64,000 bases of DNA from Antilocapra americana (taxonomy: Eukaryota > Chordata > Mammalia > Artiodactyla > Antilocapridae): assembly GCA_007570785.1 (NCBI GenBank), contig ML662465.1, forward strand, positions 5,715,902 through 5,779,901. The letters run 5' to 3'. Below the pieces are notes generated by a model. The model was not told the origin of the DNA and did not search any database. It saw only the letters and a program-made list of their open reading frames with translations. This document shows, one piece after another, positions 44,755 to 57,607 of this stretch. Positions within the stretch are counted from its first letter, which is position 1; the number at the start of each line of letters is the position of its first letter. Made by a program: the position numbers and the translations under genes.

Positions 44755-45154
44755 CTCCGAGGGCGCCGCCCCGGACCGCGGCGGCCTCCGCAGCTGCTTC
44801 CCGCCCGGGCCGGCCGCCGCGCCCACGCCGCCGCCGCCGTGCCCGCCGCCGCCCGCCTCGCCCGCTCCGCCCGCCTGCGCCGCGGAGCCGGTGCCCGGGG
44901 TGGCGGGGCTCCGGAACCACGGCAACACGTGCTTCATGAACGCCACGCTGCAGTGTCTCAGCAACACGGAGCTCTTCGCCGAGTACCTGGCGCTCGGCCA
45001 GTACCGGGCGGGGCGGCCTGAGCCCTCGCCTGACCCCGAGCAGCCCGCGGGCCGCGGTGCGCAGGGCCAGGGCGAGGTCACCGAGCAGCTGGCGCACCTG
45101 GTGCGGGCCCTCTGGACCTTGGAGTACACCCCGCAGCACAGCCGCGACTTCAAG
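44525..45154 (+). CDS. USP31: USP31 exon 1 (ubiquitin-specific peptidase 31, N-terminal part)
   Basis: The exon runs from ATG in a good context (GCCATGT) to a donor GTGAGC after Lys210, exactly 210 codons. The start MSKVTAPGPGPP, the basic patch KEKRSFSKRLFRSGR (19-33), a glycine run (35-41), SFMSRVLKTLSTLSHLSSEG (61-80) and a Pro-rich linker (99-116) match human USP31. The USP catalytic domain begins with the Cys box GLRNHGNTCFMNATLQCL (128-145). The catalytic Cys is 136 and the conserved Asn is 131. The His box lies in later exons. Family role: cysteine protease removing ubiquitin; USP31 has been reported to restrain NF-kB signalling. The frame ends YTPQHSRDFK, where human continues with TIVSKNALQY. 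Confidence 0.97.
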
Positions 45155-45414
45155 GTGAGCCCTTGGGCAGCCGCCTGCCCGGGGCTTCCTTCCCCGCTTC
45201 CGTCGCGGCCGAAGCACTGATGCTCTGGGTGCCTAAAGAAAGAGGAGTGGGCGCGAGTCCGGGCCTATGGTGCGGATTGCGAGGACAGCCCTTCACTCAC
45301 TGATTGATTGCGCGTTAAGGGCTTGCTGCGTGCGGTGGGCACAGGGGAAGGATGGAGTAATGGGCAAGACCGTCCGCTTTCCTGGAACTTACATTCTTGA
45401 GGATGGGAGTGTTG

Positions 45415-45540
45415 AGCTTGGGTTCAGATCCTTGTTTTGCCACTTACAAGCTGTGTGACCTCGGGCGGGTTTCTCAGCCTCTCTGTGCCACAGTGTTCTG
45501 CTCTGGTGCCTACTTCATAGGTGGTCGTGAGCTGCTAACA
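45415..45540 (-). repeat. MIR SINE
   Basis: Reverse MIR: TTTTGCCACTTACAAGCTGT, GTGACCTCGGGCGGGTTTCT, then CTACTTCATAGGTGGTCGTG. Confidence 0.75.
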
Positions 45541-46159
45541 AGTTGATAATGTTGGGTTGAACCCCATGAAGTTACCCATTGTTGACCGTTCTGTCTTCTA
45601 GATTGGCACTTTTATAGGGTTCCACCTGGTACGTAAAGTGTTTTCATCGTGTGTAGTACTATGAGTGTTTGCTGCCATTATTATTATTTAAAACTTTGAT
45701 AAGTTAAAGAGATGATGTCACATAGTGGTTTGAAGGAGGTGCAAGCTGGCCATGTGACTCATGTGCTGGCGGGGTACGTTACATGGGAAGGGGAAAGGAT
45801 TAGGGTGACTTCTCAGAGGAAGTGACTTTCTGAACTTGAGTAACCACAGGGAGAGCCTTGCTTGAGGAGCTCAGGGGAGAGCGGTTCCCAGGAGTAAGGA
45901 AAGTGCGGACGCCCTGAGATGGGAAAGAACTTGGTGCGCTTGACCCACAGGGTAGCTCTGGGCTGGGCGCACTCTCTGTAAAGGGCTGCATGGCAAATGT
46001 TGCAGGCTCTTATGGTCAAAATGCAAAATCGGGGATAGAAGGTAGTTACTTATATAACAGCAGAAGACACGTTTCTACTCCTTTTTTACTGCCTAAAAAA
46101 AGTGATAATTGAGTACAATATTTTGTGGTACAGCTCTACCAAGGAGAAGAATGGAGCTT

Positions 46160-46179
46160 CCCCCCCCCCCCCCCCCCCC
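46160..46179 (+). repeat. Poly-C run (20)
   Basis: Twenty C in a row in USP31 intron 1. Length is likely unstable and hard to sequence. Confidence 0.9.
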
Positions 46180-47500
46180 TCGAGAGGACAATGATTAGCT
46201 TAATTGGAGTTCAAAATTAGTGTTCCCTGTCATCAAATTGATTGCAAGTATTCATCTCTACAAACTATTCTTCGCTCGTGGGCTGTACAGAAACAGGCAG
46301 TGGGCTCGATGTGGCCCTTGGATCCTTGCTGTGAATGCGTGAGAGCTGAGAGCAGAGTGAGTGGAGGGCTTGGGCCAGCTGGTGTAGGGTCATTTAGGCT
46401 GTAATAGGAAATGGGCTCTTACTCTAAGCAAAAGGGAAAGATGGTTTGGGATTGTTGGGGTGATTTGGGATTTAGATGGGAAATGGATATAAATAGAAGG
46501 AACGCACACAGTAAGAAAGTTAATTCCTTTTCTGTTCTTTCTTTTTGATCATGCCAAAAAGAAAGTCTCAGCTTGGTGGTAGCATGTCTTTAACAGTTCT
46601 TGCTCACTCCCCCATCATTTTTTTTTTTTAAATAACAGAACAAGCTTCCAGTTTAGAGACTTGAGTAGGCAACAGTAGCTAGAATTTAGTATGTTTTCAT
46701 TGGATTTGTTTTTATATTTGTCTTCTATTTATGGCAGATGGTACTGGCTTTCTGTTGGAGCTATGAAGTTTCTCAAATACATCTATTTAAGCAAATGATT
46801 TGATTAAAATATAAAAGGGTCAGCTATCTAAGGAATCAGCTCTTGGTTGAGGACCTATTTTCTTGTTTTGGAACAACACTCTACTCCTCTTTTAATACAT
46901 TTTACTTACATTTTATTTATGTTACTCTACCCTGTTTTTCTTAAAAAGAAAAAAGTGGTCGCTATTTGATCTTGGAAATTTGAATGGAAATGTTTGACAG
47001 GGATAGGGACTGGAAAAAAAAGAGATTCATGTCAGAGGTCTCAAAATAAGAAAGTAGGAGAGAATGCCAGCCCACCAGCTACTATCAGTCTTTTTCTTTT
47101 TGCCTGTATGTGCCTGAAAGTAGCCACAGCATTTGCCAGCTTTGCAAGGTCATGGCCCAGTGTTTTAAGTTTGGTTTTCTGTTCCAAAATATGAAAATCA
47201 ATTTCTACAGCGTTTTTGTATGTGAACATTTTCATTGCTTTTTAAGAGGTTGTTATGTTCACCTTTTTATCCATTAAAAAGCTATCATAGAAATGGGTCA
47301 ATAATTCGAGAAAAGTATGCTTTGGCAAAGTTGAAGAGATTCTTAGAGGCCCTATTTTCAAAAAATGTTATCTCCTGAACCCTTAGTAGATTTCACTTTG
47401 CATTCATTCATTGTCCTCCATCTTTTGAAGGCTTATTCAGTGAGTTAGGAATGCATTTAGCCTAGAAAGAGTGAACCCCAATGAGAGTTCCTTAAATAGT

Positions 47501-47872
47501 GTGTGCTGTGCTTAGTTGCTCAGTTGTATTTGACTCTTTGCTACCCCATGGACTACAGCCCGCCAGGCTTCCTTGTCCATCAGCAGCTCCCAGAGCTTGC
47601 ACAAACTCATGTGTCCATGGGGGTTCTCCAGACAAGAATACTGGAGTGGGTTGCCATGCCCACGTCTAGGGGATCTTCCCAACCCAGGGATTGACCCCTG
47701 GTCTCCCAGATTGCAGGCGAATTCTTGACCGTCTCAGTCACCAGGCAAGCCCAAGAATACTGAAGTGGATAGCCTATCCCTTCTCCAGGGGATCTTCCCA
47801 ACTTAGAAATCGAACCAGGGTCTCCTGCATTGCAGGTGGATTCTTCACCAGTTGAGCTACCAGGGAAGCCCT
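47501..47872 (-). mobile_element. BOV-tA composite dimer
   Basis: Reverse element with the same unit junction (GCAAGCCCAAGAATACTG) as the copies at 37.4 and 57.3 kb. Its first unit also carries a BovB-like piece, CATCAGCAGCTCCCAGAGCT. Confidence 0.88.
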
Positions 47873-48830
47873 TGCCTTACGCAGTAAAGGTGCTGAATTA
47901 GCTCACCTGTGAGAAGCCTAGAGCTAGGTGGTTCTCAGTGGTGCAGTGACTTTATGGGCCCACTTAGAACCCAGATCATTTCTGTGTTTCCATTCTGTTG
48001 TTCTTAGCTATTACTGGCTGTTTTTCCTTAAGATTTGTCACCTCAGGGCATTCTACCCAGGCAAGGCAGGAAGTCATTAGGGAAATAAAAGTTCCTCCAG
48101 AAGCCCCCTCCACAGACAGGCTTCTGCTGACATCTCATTAACTATAATCATGTTGCTTGACTGCCCTGGCTGCCAAGGAGGCAGGAAGGTGGAATGTGAT
48201 TTTCTTGCCTTAATAGCAGAGACGAGTAAAGGAGGGGATTGCCTCATAGGCGGCCCACTAAAGTGCTTCACCTGCCTTGTGCCAGGCACTCTCACTTGCG
48301 GAAGACACTGCCTGTGAAAAACAATGTTGAAGCGGAAGCCAGTGGGTGCTGACACACTGGTCACACACCCACTTCACCTGTTGGTGGCAGACATTGATAT
48401 TTGAGGCAGATACGTTTCTCTCGAGCTCACATTCAGAATCCTGCTGAATTCTGGGCTCCAGGCAGCCACTACCAGTTGGCAGAGGAGATAAAAAACAATT
48501 TACATTTTGGGATAATTTGCTTTGCGATCTCAAAAAAAATGCTTAGTATGTCTTTGGATGTATTTTTATTGACTTATGATTTCAAGTTACTAACAATTTT
48601 GTTTGTGAGATTTTCAATTAGGAGTCTAACTACATTGATTTCAGCCTTAGGAGCTTGCCAGGAAAACAGATTTTTGGTTTTGGGTAAGCTGGATGGTTGT
48701 TAAGGTTGGATTCATTTTCCAGAGTGAAAGAAATTGAGTGGTCCAATCTTGGTAAGCTTTAAGAAACTTCTCTAGCTGCCACTTACATCTTTTTCTCTTT
48801 TTGCGCAGACATTTTTCTCCTGCTCTTAGA

Positions 48831-49281
48831 GTAGTGCTTCTCAGCCAGGGCACTTCTGCCTCCCCTGTCCCCCCAGTCCTGGGGACGTTTGGTGATGTCT
48901 GGAGACCCATACTTGGGTGTCACAGCTGGGGTGGGGCTGCTGCTGGCAACTAATGGGGTGATTCCAGGTTTGGGGCTGTCACACAACATGGGTTTCCCAG
49001 GTGTCTCAGTGGTAAAGAATCCACCTGCCCGTGCAGGAGACATAAGAGACACAGGTTCAATCCATGGGTCAGAAAGAGCCCCTGGAGTAGGAAGTAGCAA
49101 CCACTCCATTATTCTTGCTTGAAAAATTCTGTGGATAGGAGTCTGGCGGACTACAGTCCATGGGATGGCAAAAAGTTAGACGTGGCTGAGCACACACACA
49201 TCATACAACATGCAGGACAGTATCCCTCAAAAAGGATTATCCAACCCCAAATGTTAATAGTGTTGAGGTCAAGAAACCATT
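48831..49281 (+). repeat. MER20 DNA transposon, interrupted by a SINE
   Basis: The left part is GTGATGTCTGGAGACCCATA and GGTGTCACAGCTGGGGTGGG. The right part is AGGACAGTATCCCTCAAAAA then TTGAGGTCAAGAAACCATTG. This matches the MER20 (hAT-Charlie) consensus order. Confidence 0.85.
48991..49200 (+). mobile_element. BOV-tA SINE inside MER20
   Basis: TCACACAACATG and TCATACAACATG (48979-48990, 49201-49212) flank a forward copy from GGTTTCCCAGGTGTCTCAG to a CACACACA tail. Confidence 0.92.
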
Positions 49282-50814
49282 GGAGGAATGTTTTGAATTT
49301 CCTTAGGGCAAGTTTTCCTTCCTTTCCCAGCCTTTAATGTTGTCCTGTTACTTTTTCTTCTCTGTTTGCTGCAGCTCTAGAGTAAAAGTTAAACTTCACT
49401 GGCAGGATCCTTGGATCACTGTCTTAATAGTTAAACTGTGAGGGTAAGTAAATCATTTTGAAACTTGAGTGCTCAGTGTTCTGTTTTAAGAGAAAATAAG
49501 TATATTGTCCTAACTTTCATAGGATGCTCACTTGGGTGTTCCAGGTTTGTACAGATGCTCTCTGATTTCTAGTACTCACTGCCCTTTAGCAGTAAGTGAA
49601 AGGCAGATGGTCATCTTTCAAGTAACAAAGATAGGTTTTATAGCAGCAGTTCTCAAACTGTGCTTCCAAAGAACAACTGGAACAGAGTGATCTACTGATA
49701 AAAAAAAAAAAAACACTATGGGAACTCCTTCCAAATCTGCTGTAAAACAAAAAGTAATTGATGAATCGAATTTTCTCTCCTACAATTTTTTCCTTGAACT
49801 TTGGTGCCTGGTGGTGCTTATTTATTAGTGAGAGTTCTTGGGTTACAAAGGGAGTATATGTGTATAAATGAGTGGTGGCAGACAAGCTAGCAACCAGGCT
49901 TCCACTGGCTCGGATTCACAACTTACTTTGTCACGGACTCATACTGGGAGCTCTGATTTTATGCTACAGACCTATGGTGAAAGTTTTCCTGGTTTGTATG
50001 AAGTGGTTTAGTACCTTGACATCTCACAGTGGTTCCTAAGAAGTAATCTGACTTCAGGGTGTCCCTCAAATTGATTTGAAAAGTAGGAAACAAAATGAAA
50101 TTGTGTTGATCACCTTCTGATTTATGACAGTATTAAATAGACTGTCTCTTCCTGGTCCATTTCCTTGTCTGTCAAACACAGTCACTACTGTTTATGAGTA
50201 CCAGACCTTTGAAGGAGAAAAGCAGGGAGATTGTCATCAAATTGTCGACTTGGAAGAAAACTTGGATGAGATGTGGGCGATCCTCAGCCTTTCTGGGTGA
50301 GGAAACTGAGGTTCACCTGCTGGCTGAAGGCTGAGGGAGAGTTCTGACTGTGTGTTTGTCACCCCCCCACCCCCCATGCCAGTGCACACACTGAGCTCTG
50401 GTTCTGTGGTCTCCTTATCAGCACAGCCACTCAAACAACAGGTTTCAACATAAAATGTATGAACAGGTCGGGTGGATGTGCTGAAACATGTAGCATTTTT
50501 TTCCCTCTTAAGTTGGCAGTGCCAAATCGTAGTGAAAATAAGGTCAGCTGCAGCTAGCTTTATGTGTGTGCTGTTGCTCCCAAAGCTTAGGTACTTTTGG
50601 AAATCTTCCTTAAAAAATTGTCCTTTCAGACCATTTAAATGCTTATAACAGACACATCTTCTGCATTGATGGGCTCGTACTCCCTGTAGAGTCCTGCAAC
50701 TTGCTTTCTTCTATGTCCCTATCCTGGACTTGAAATTATGTCACAGATAGCATAGCTTTCATTGTTTTTTGTTAATAGTATCCAAGTCCTTGTCATTCTT
50801 TTTAACGGTTGTGT

Positions 50815-51020
50815 AGATGCCCTGGTAGCTCAGATGGTAAAAAATCTGCCTGCAGTGTGGGAGACCTGAGTTCAATCCCTGGGTCAGGAAGATCCCCTGG
50901 AGGAGGGCACGGCAGCCCGCTCCAGTGTTCTTGCCTGGAGAATTCCACGGACAGAGGAGCCTGGTCCACTATAGTCCATGGGGTTGAAAAGAGCCAGACA
51001 TGACTGCGTGGCTGACACAC
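50815..51020 (+). mobile_element. BOV-tA SINE
   Basis: Forward copy from GATGCCCTGGTAGCTCAGAT to GCCAGACATGACTGCGTGGC with a CA-rich tail. Confidence 0.9.
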
Positions 51021-51805
51021 ACAGTAGAGGCCCGCTGATGGTGTTTTGGTTGTATAGTGTTTAACCAGGCTAGCCAACCCTTCACCATCCATCTAGTCTC
51101 CTTTTCTGAGGAGTAAGTCTTGGCTGTGGCGTTGCTGAGTCAGAGGGAATGTACGTTTACACCGTTGATGGGTCTCTCCAGACTGCCCAACCGAAGCCTG
51201 TGCAGGACAAGACTCTGACCCATCCGTGCTGCGTGCTAGGGCCTCGCGCCTGACGGGTGCTTCCTCTTAGAAGTGGCTACCCTATTCATCAGTCTTCAGA
51301 CTTTCTTTCACGTGGGTCAGGTTTGTTCCTTTAGTTATGCCTGTTCTCCACCCTTTTTCAACATGTGGCTCTCTCTCCAGTACATGCCCAGCTGATGTGT
51401 GCAGCTTCATGAGAATGTGCAAGAAAAGCATAAAGAAGACTAGTTGGGGAACAGAGATACCCAGGGCAGTTGAGGAGTCACATGTTTGCTGACTTACACC
51501 ATGTTTACTGAGCAGTTAATTGTGTACAGAGGGACTGGTGTAGGGGAAGGGTTGGGAATATAGGATTAAGTGTGAGGATTCTAGGACAAGTTCTACCCAT
51601 CAGAGAACTTAACCAGTTTTATAGGGAAATTTTTTAAAAATTGTATTGACTGGTAAAGTTCAGGGGGGATTCAGAGAAGGGTGAAATCATGGTGAGCAGA
51701 AGTCTAAGTAGAAGATTCATTCATTCATTGTTGGCTGTTAAGCTTCTACAAATGAATGAATTTATGGAGCTCTATCTCCGTATCACGTGCTGCGCTAGTC
51801 GTGGA

Positions 51806-52012
51806 TACGTGTGCGTGTTCAGTTGTGTCTGACTCTCTGTGACTCCATGGACTGTAGCCAGGCTCCTCTGTCCATGGGATTATCCAGGCAAGAATACTGG
51901 TGTGGGTTGCCATTTCTTTCTTCAGGGGATCTTCCTGACCCAGGGATCGAACCCTCATATCCTGCATTAGCAGGCAGATTCTTTACCACTGAGCCACCTG
52001 GGAGACCCCAGT
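51806..52012 (-). mobile_element. BOV-tA SINE
   Basis: Reverse copy from TACGTGTGCGTGTTCAGTTG to CTGAGCCACCTGGGAGACCC. Confidence 0.9.
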
Positions 52013-52166
52013 CATTGGGTATAGAGGGGTAAACCAAACAGCATGGTAATGTAAAAAAATAATGCCAGGTCCCATGGTCCATTGCTTCCTGGAACTTTTA
52101 TTATTACAGGGGAGGGAGATGTATTCATAAGCATACACTGGTAAATGTGAAATTTAAAATTTATTA

Positions 52167-52462
52167 GAGGACTTCCCCGGTGGTTCAGTGGTTAAGAGTC
52201 TGCCTGCTAATGCAGAGGATACAGGTTTGATCCCTGTCCAGGAAGATCCCACACACAGCGGAGCAGCTATGCCTGTGTGCCACGATTGGAGCCTGGGAAC
52301 CGCAGGTCCAGAAGCCTTTGTGCTCTGGAGCCTGTGCTCTGCAACAGGAGAGGCACCCCAGTAAGAGCATCTAGAGAGGGACCCCTACTCACTGCAGTTA
52401 GAGAGCTCACACACAGCAGCATGGGCCAAGCACAACCAAAAATAAATGCAAAAATAAAATAA
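52167..52462 (+). mobile_element. CHR-type SINE, long form
   Basis: Head GAGGACTTCCCCGGTGGTTC, body with GAGCCTGTGCTCTGCAACAG, and tail ACAACCAAAAATAAATGC. Confidence 0.85.
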
Positions 52463-53333
52463 TTAGAGCTAAGAAGAAAAAGCTAAGGTGTATGAGAGAA
52501 TAATGACTAGGTAGGGAGATTAAAGTGTATTCAAAAGTCTCTGCAGGGGCAGGGCTAGGGATACATTTGAAAGTCTTGACAGGCCTTTTTCATGGCTTAG
52601 AGAGCTAGGTGAGGCATCTGATCAATGAAACTCGAAAAGGGGGCTGGGTCTGCAGAGGTGGGGCCCCTAGGACCCCCTTGTAGGGCAAGATGAGGGGATT
52701 AGATTTGATTCTAAGAGCAGTGGGGAGCTGTTACAAATTTTAAGCAGAGTTCTGGCATGATCTTGAAATGTGAAGTGATTGTGTTCTGAGTCTGAATAGT
52801 GAACACAGACCGGAAGCAGGGAGGCCAATTAGGAGGCTTTGCGAAGGTAAAGCTACCTACCGTTGGTGGGTGGGATGGAGGAGGAGATGGATTTGAGATA
52901 TATCTGGAGGTAGACTTGACAGGACTTGCTTACGGATTGATTCCAGGGAAGGCGCTGAGGCAGAGGGGAGCAGTCAGAGTAAGTCCCCGGTGTTAGTTTT
53001 GAGCGGCAGGGTGATTACTGGTGCTGTGCATTTGAGGAGCAGCAGTGTTGGAGTTCAGTTTCTGATGGGTTAAATAGGACACTCGAGAGGTGTCTAGTTG
53101 GCAGGTGGATAAGGGAGTCTGGTGTTCAGAAGATCGGGACTGGCTAGAGATAAAGATGTGGGACTCATTGGTCTATAGTGATATTTAAAACTGTGGGAAG
53201 TAGCTTAGAAATGGGATTTGAAGATAAATAAAGCTTGGACCGTTAAAGGAGAGAAAGATGCCATTTCATATGGTTGGGGAATAATCTGAGTAGAGGCACA
53301 GCGTCTGGGGTCAAGAGGCGGGGGTCTGGGATT

Positions 53334-53572
53334 TGGAGTGGTTTTTCCACCCTTGGCCCTGTTGACATACCTGGCATCATTGGCTGGGTAAGTCTTTGCT
53401 GTGGGATCTGTCCTGGTGTTGTAGGATGCTGAGCAGCATTCCTGTCCTCTGCCCAATAGCTGCGGGTAGTACTCTCCTGCCCCCACCCCAGTCTTGACAA
53501 TCTAAACTGTTTCCAGACTTTGTCAGATGTCCCCTGGGGGGCAGAATTGCCCCTGGTTGAGAACCACTGATT
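53334..53572 (-). repeat. MER20 DNA transposon, near full length
   Basis: Reverse order: CCTGTTGACATACCTGGCAT, GTTGTAGGATGCTGAGCAGC, then GTCCCCTGGGGGGCAGAATT and GGTTGAGAACCACTG at the end. Confidence 0.9.
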
Positions 53573-53900
53573 TAGTGAGAAGGAGAGTTAAATGTAGATG
53601 GCTGAGGAGGTGAGAGGGGACAGATTAGGTGTGGCTGTGAAAGCCTACCACAACTATGTAGCCTTAAGGCAGTAGTCAGCAGTGATTCAGTGGAGGCTTC
53701 TTGAACTGGGCAGACTCTGGTTTGATGAAAAAAGGTGTTACAGAAAAATGGGTCTGATGGTGAGCAAAAACAAATCTGATGGAGGAGAAAGGAAGGGCTT
53801 GGAAAGGGCAGTCACAGATGCGACCTGAGGGAGGAGGAGGAAAGGGTGAATCCAGAGACATTTTGGAGGATGTCGTGACATCATTAAGGAGACTCCGTTA

Positions 53901-54090
53901 GGGCTTCTCCGGTGGCTCAAACGGTAAAGAATCCACCTGCAATGCAGGAGACCCAGGTTTGATCCCTGGGTCTAGAAGATCCCCTGGAGAAGGGACTGGC
54001 TGCCCTCTCCAGTATTCTTGCCTAGAGAATTCCATGGACAGAGGAGCCTGGCATGTTACAGTTCTTGGAATCGCAGAGTCTGACGGAAAC
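53901..54090 (+). mobile_element. BOV-tA SINE
   Basis: Forward copy from GGGCTTCTCCGGTGGCTCAA to TTGGAATCGCAGAGTCTGAC. The tail is slightly truncated. Confidence 0.9.
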
Positions 54091-56800
54091 ACCAGGGTCA
54101 GACCTGGGTGATGGAGACAGTAAGGGGAGAGCACTGAGGGCAGAGAAGACCATGACTATAATTTGAACATGTGGGATCAGAGGTCATGGGGTGTCTAAGA
54201 GTCTTAATAGCTTGAATTCAGCTGCATAGAGGCGATAACTAAAGCCAGGAGCATCGAATGTGTAGTCAGAAGCCCACAGCCAGCCCCTTGGAGGAAACTA
54301 AAAATAAGGGGATAGGGGAAGGGAAGGACTTGTTGGACTTGTTAAAGGGACTGAGAGATAGGCGGAAAACCAAGAAAGCTGAGTCATGAAGCTTGTCTTA
54401 TTTTGGTTGACTTCCTGCTCTTAGCCCTGAATACAGTGTAGAGCTGCAGAAACATCAGTTTATATCCATTAAGAGTCAAATTCAGGTTGAAGTATTATAG
54501 ACCTAATTCATTAAGTCTACAGATTTATTGAGCACATTGCTTGTGCTGGTCCTGTGTTGGGAGGCACCGGGCTGTAGGAAGATGAGTGAGATGGTCCGAG
54601 CCGTAAGGAATTCTGGGTCTAGAAGGGAAGGCAGGGGTAAAGAATCAATTGCAATAGGGTAGGATGAGTGCTGTGATAGAGGTGTGTACAGAAGTGCCTT
54701 GCAGACCTAAAGGGAGAATGGGAGAGGGGTGGGGGACTGGAGACATGCCCCCGGGCTGAGTCTGGAAGGATTTGGTAGGAATCCTCTCGGTGGATAAAGG
54801 GACAGGTAGGAAAGGCCTGTTGAAAACAGAGTGGAAAACTCATCATGTTCAAAGGCTTAGAACCTCAAACAACTTGGTTTCTTCAGAAAATTTCAGGGTC
54901 TATTGTGGTTGGAGCAGAAGGGTAGGGTGGTGGATGGGGTGGGGAGCAGGTCTCTGAGTAATGCTTTGGGCAAGGTTAGATCTCTGACCTTGATCTGGTT
55001 TGGTTCTCTACACATTCCCAGGGACAGAGCTTGAACTTCACCTCAGGGCAGTGTGATGATAACACTCACGGTCTCACTCTACTGAGCACATTGCCTTGAA
55101 GTGTCATCAGTTTACGTTTTTGTACTTGTCCACATATATGATACACATTTTACGTAGTTGCTATTATTCTGGCCAGGCTGCTTTGGATTATGATTTTTTT
55201 TTTCATGCAACCTATAAAACTTTTTCCCATGTTTCTAAATTGTAATCATTATACTTTTTAATGTTTAATGACACATGTGGTATCATACTGCTAAGTGATA
55301 ATTTAATCATCCAGTCCTCTTTTATTGGACAATTTGCCTTGCGAAAGTGAAAATTGCTCAGCCTTGTCTGACTCTTTGCGACCCCCTTTTTGAGAAACCG
55401 TAAAACTCTTTCCCACAGTGACCACACCTTTGTACATTCCCACCAGCAAAGGATGAGGGTTCCAATTTTTCTACATCCTTGCCAACACTTGTTATTTTCC
55501 ATTTTTTTCAAATAATAACCATGTTAGCATGTGTGAAGTGTCACCTCATTGTGGTTTTGATTTGCATTTCTCTAATGACTAATGATCATTAGTGATTAAT
55601 GACTTAACTATTGACTTGGATTATCTTATCAATACTGCTTCTTTGGATAAACGTCTATCCAAGGGCTTGCCTCATTTTTGAACTGATTTTGTTGTTGTTG
55701 ATGTTGAGTTGTAGGAGTTCTTTATATATTATGGATGTTAATCCCTCATGATATATGATTAGCAAGTATTTTCTCCCATTCTGTGGATTGTTTCACTCTT
55801 AATAACTGTCCCTTGGTGTACAAAGTTTTTAATTGTGATGAAGTCCAATTCATCTTTATTTTTTCTTCTGTTGCCTATGCTTTTGGCATCATATCCGAGT
55901 AATCATTGCCAAATTTAATGTCATGAAGTATTTCCTCTGTTTTCTAGTAAAAATTTTATATTTTAGCTCTTATATTTAGATCTTTGATACATTTTCAATT
56001 AACCTTTGTATATAGTGTAAGGTTCTTTTGTGTGTGGGTATTTAGTTTTCCCAGCACCATTTTTGGAAAGACTACTGTTTTTTCTTTGTTGAATGGTCTT
56101 GGTGCCCTTCTCAAAAATCAGTTGTATATATGAGGGTTTATTTCTGGGCTCTTTGTTCTATTCCACTGATCTGTATATCTGTCCTTGTTTCCTATCAGTG
56201 TTTCAGCACACTGTTTTGTTCACTGTAGCTGTGTAGTAGGTTTTGAAATCAGAAGTTTGAGTCCTTCAAATTTGTTCTTCTTTTTCAAGATTGTTTTGGC
56301 TTTGAAGTCCTTGAAGATTCCATATGAACTTCACAATAGGTTTTTATTTTTGCAGAAAATGGCAATGGGATTTTTATAGGGATTGCACTGAAGTCTGTAG
56401 GTTGCTTTGTGTAGAATCAGTATTGCAACACCATTCGTTCAATCCATGAGCTGAAGTGTCTTTTATAAATGTGTTGTCTTTAATTTTTGTCACTTAAGTT
56501 TTATAGTTTTCAATGTATAAGTTTTCACCTCCTTGGTTAAATTTATTCCTAGTTATTTTATCCTTTTTGATGTTGTTATACTTGAAACTGTTTTCATAGT
56601 TTCCTTTCTGGATTGTTCATTGCTAGGGTATAGAAATGGAACTGATTTTTTTTGTATGTTGATATTATATCCTGCACTTTGCTGAATTCATCTATTAGCT
56701 GTCAGTTTTCTGTGAATCCCCAGGGTTTTCTACATATAACATCATTTTTTTGTAAACAGAATTTTATATCTTTCTCTCTAGTTAGGATACCTTTTACCTT

Positions 56801-57025
56801 TTTTTTTTTTTTAATAAAGCTTAGTTGATTTCCAATGTTGTGTTAGTTTCTGGTGTACAGCAACATGGTTGTTACATATGTATATTCTTTTACATTATAG
56901 TTTACTGCAAGATATTGAATATAGTTGTCTGTGCTATGCAGTAGGACCTTGTTATTTATCCGTTTGTAACTGCTAATCCCAAGCTCTTAATTTATTTCCC
57001 CCTCCCCCTTCCACTTTCCTACCTA
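56801..57025 (-). repeat. L1 3' end inserted in older L1
   Basis: Poly-T, then AGCTTAGTTGATTTCCAATG, TTGTGTTAGTTTCTGGTGTA and the C-rich segment ending CCCCCTTCCAC. These are 3' UTR motifs lying inside the ORF2 text of another L1. Confidence 0.7.
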
Positions 57026-57305
57026 GTTGTTCTGGCTAAAAATTCCAACATTCTGTTTAATAGAGGTGGTGAAAATGGGCATCCTTGTCTTGTTTCTTCA
57101 TCTTAGGGGGAAAGTTTTCAGTGTGTCACAGTTGAGTGGGACGTTAGCTGTGCACTTTTCAGAGACTGCTTTTATCTCATCAAGTTTTCTTCTTAGTTTG
57201 AGTGTCTCTGTCATGGTAGACTGTTGAATTTTGTCATGTGCTTTCTCTGAATCAGTTGAGATGATTGTGTGGTAGTTTTCTTTCATTCTATTGATGTGGC
57301 ATATT

Positions 57306-57607
57306 GAAGTGAAGTGAAGTTGCTCAGTAGTGCCCGACTCTTTGCAGCCCCATGGACTGTAGTGTTCACGGAATTCTCCAGGCCAGAATACTGGAGTGGT
57401 TAGCCTTTCCCTTCTCCAGGGGATCTTCCCAACCCCAGGGATCGAACCCACGTCTCCCGCATTGCGGGTGGATTCTTTACCAGTGGAGCCACAAGGGAAG
57501 CCCAAGAATACTGGAGTGGGTAGCCTATCCCTTCTCCAGAGGATCTTCCTGACCCCGAATTTGAACCCAGGTCTCCTGCATTGCAGGTGGATTCTTTACC
57601 AACTGAG
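57306..57607 (-). mobile_element. BOV-tA composite dimer with perfect target-site duplication
   Basis: CTATTGATGTGGCATATT lies at 57288-57305 and 57608-57625. The whole two-unit element, joined at GAAGCCCAAGAATACTGG, lies between them. Confidence 0.93.

Larger units (their letters stand above)
43860..45260. promoter_or_regulatory. USP31: CpG island of USP31
   Basis: Very high GC and undepleted CpG run from about 43.86 kb through exon 1 into the first bases of the intron. Several GC boxes and a YY1-like and an E-box motif lie upstream of the ATG. No TATA box is evident, as is usual for housekeeping CpG promoters. The exact transcription start cannot be read. Confidence 0.9.

Noticed and set aside
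44269..45217. Two antisense open frames of about 295 codons opposite USP31 exon 1
   Set aside because: They are Arg/Gly/Pro-rich mirror frames of a GC-extreme exon with no recognisable domain. Stops are rare in any frame at this composition.
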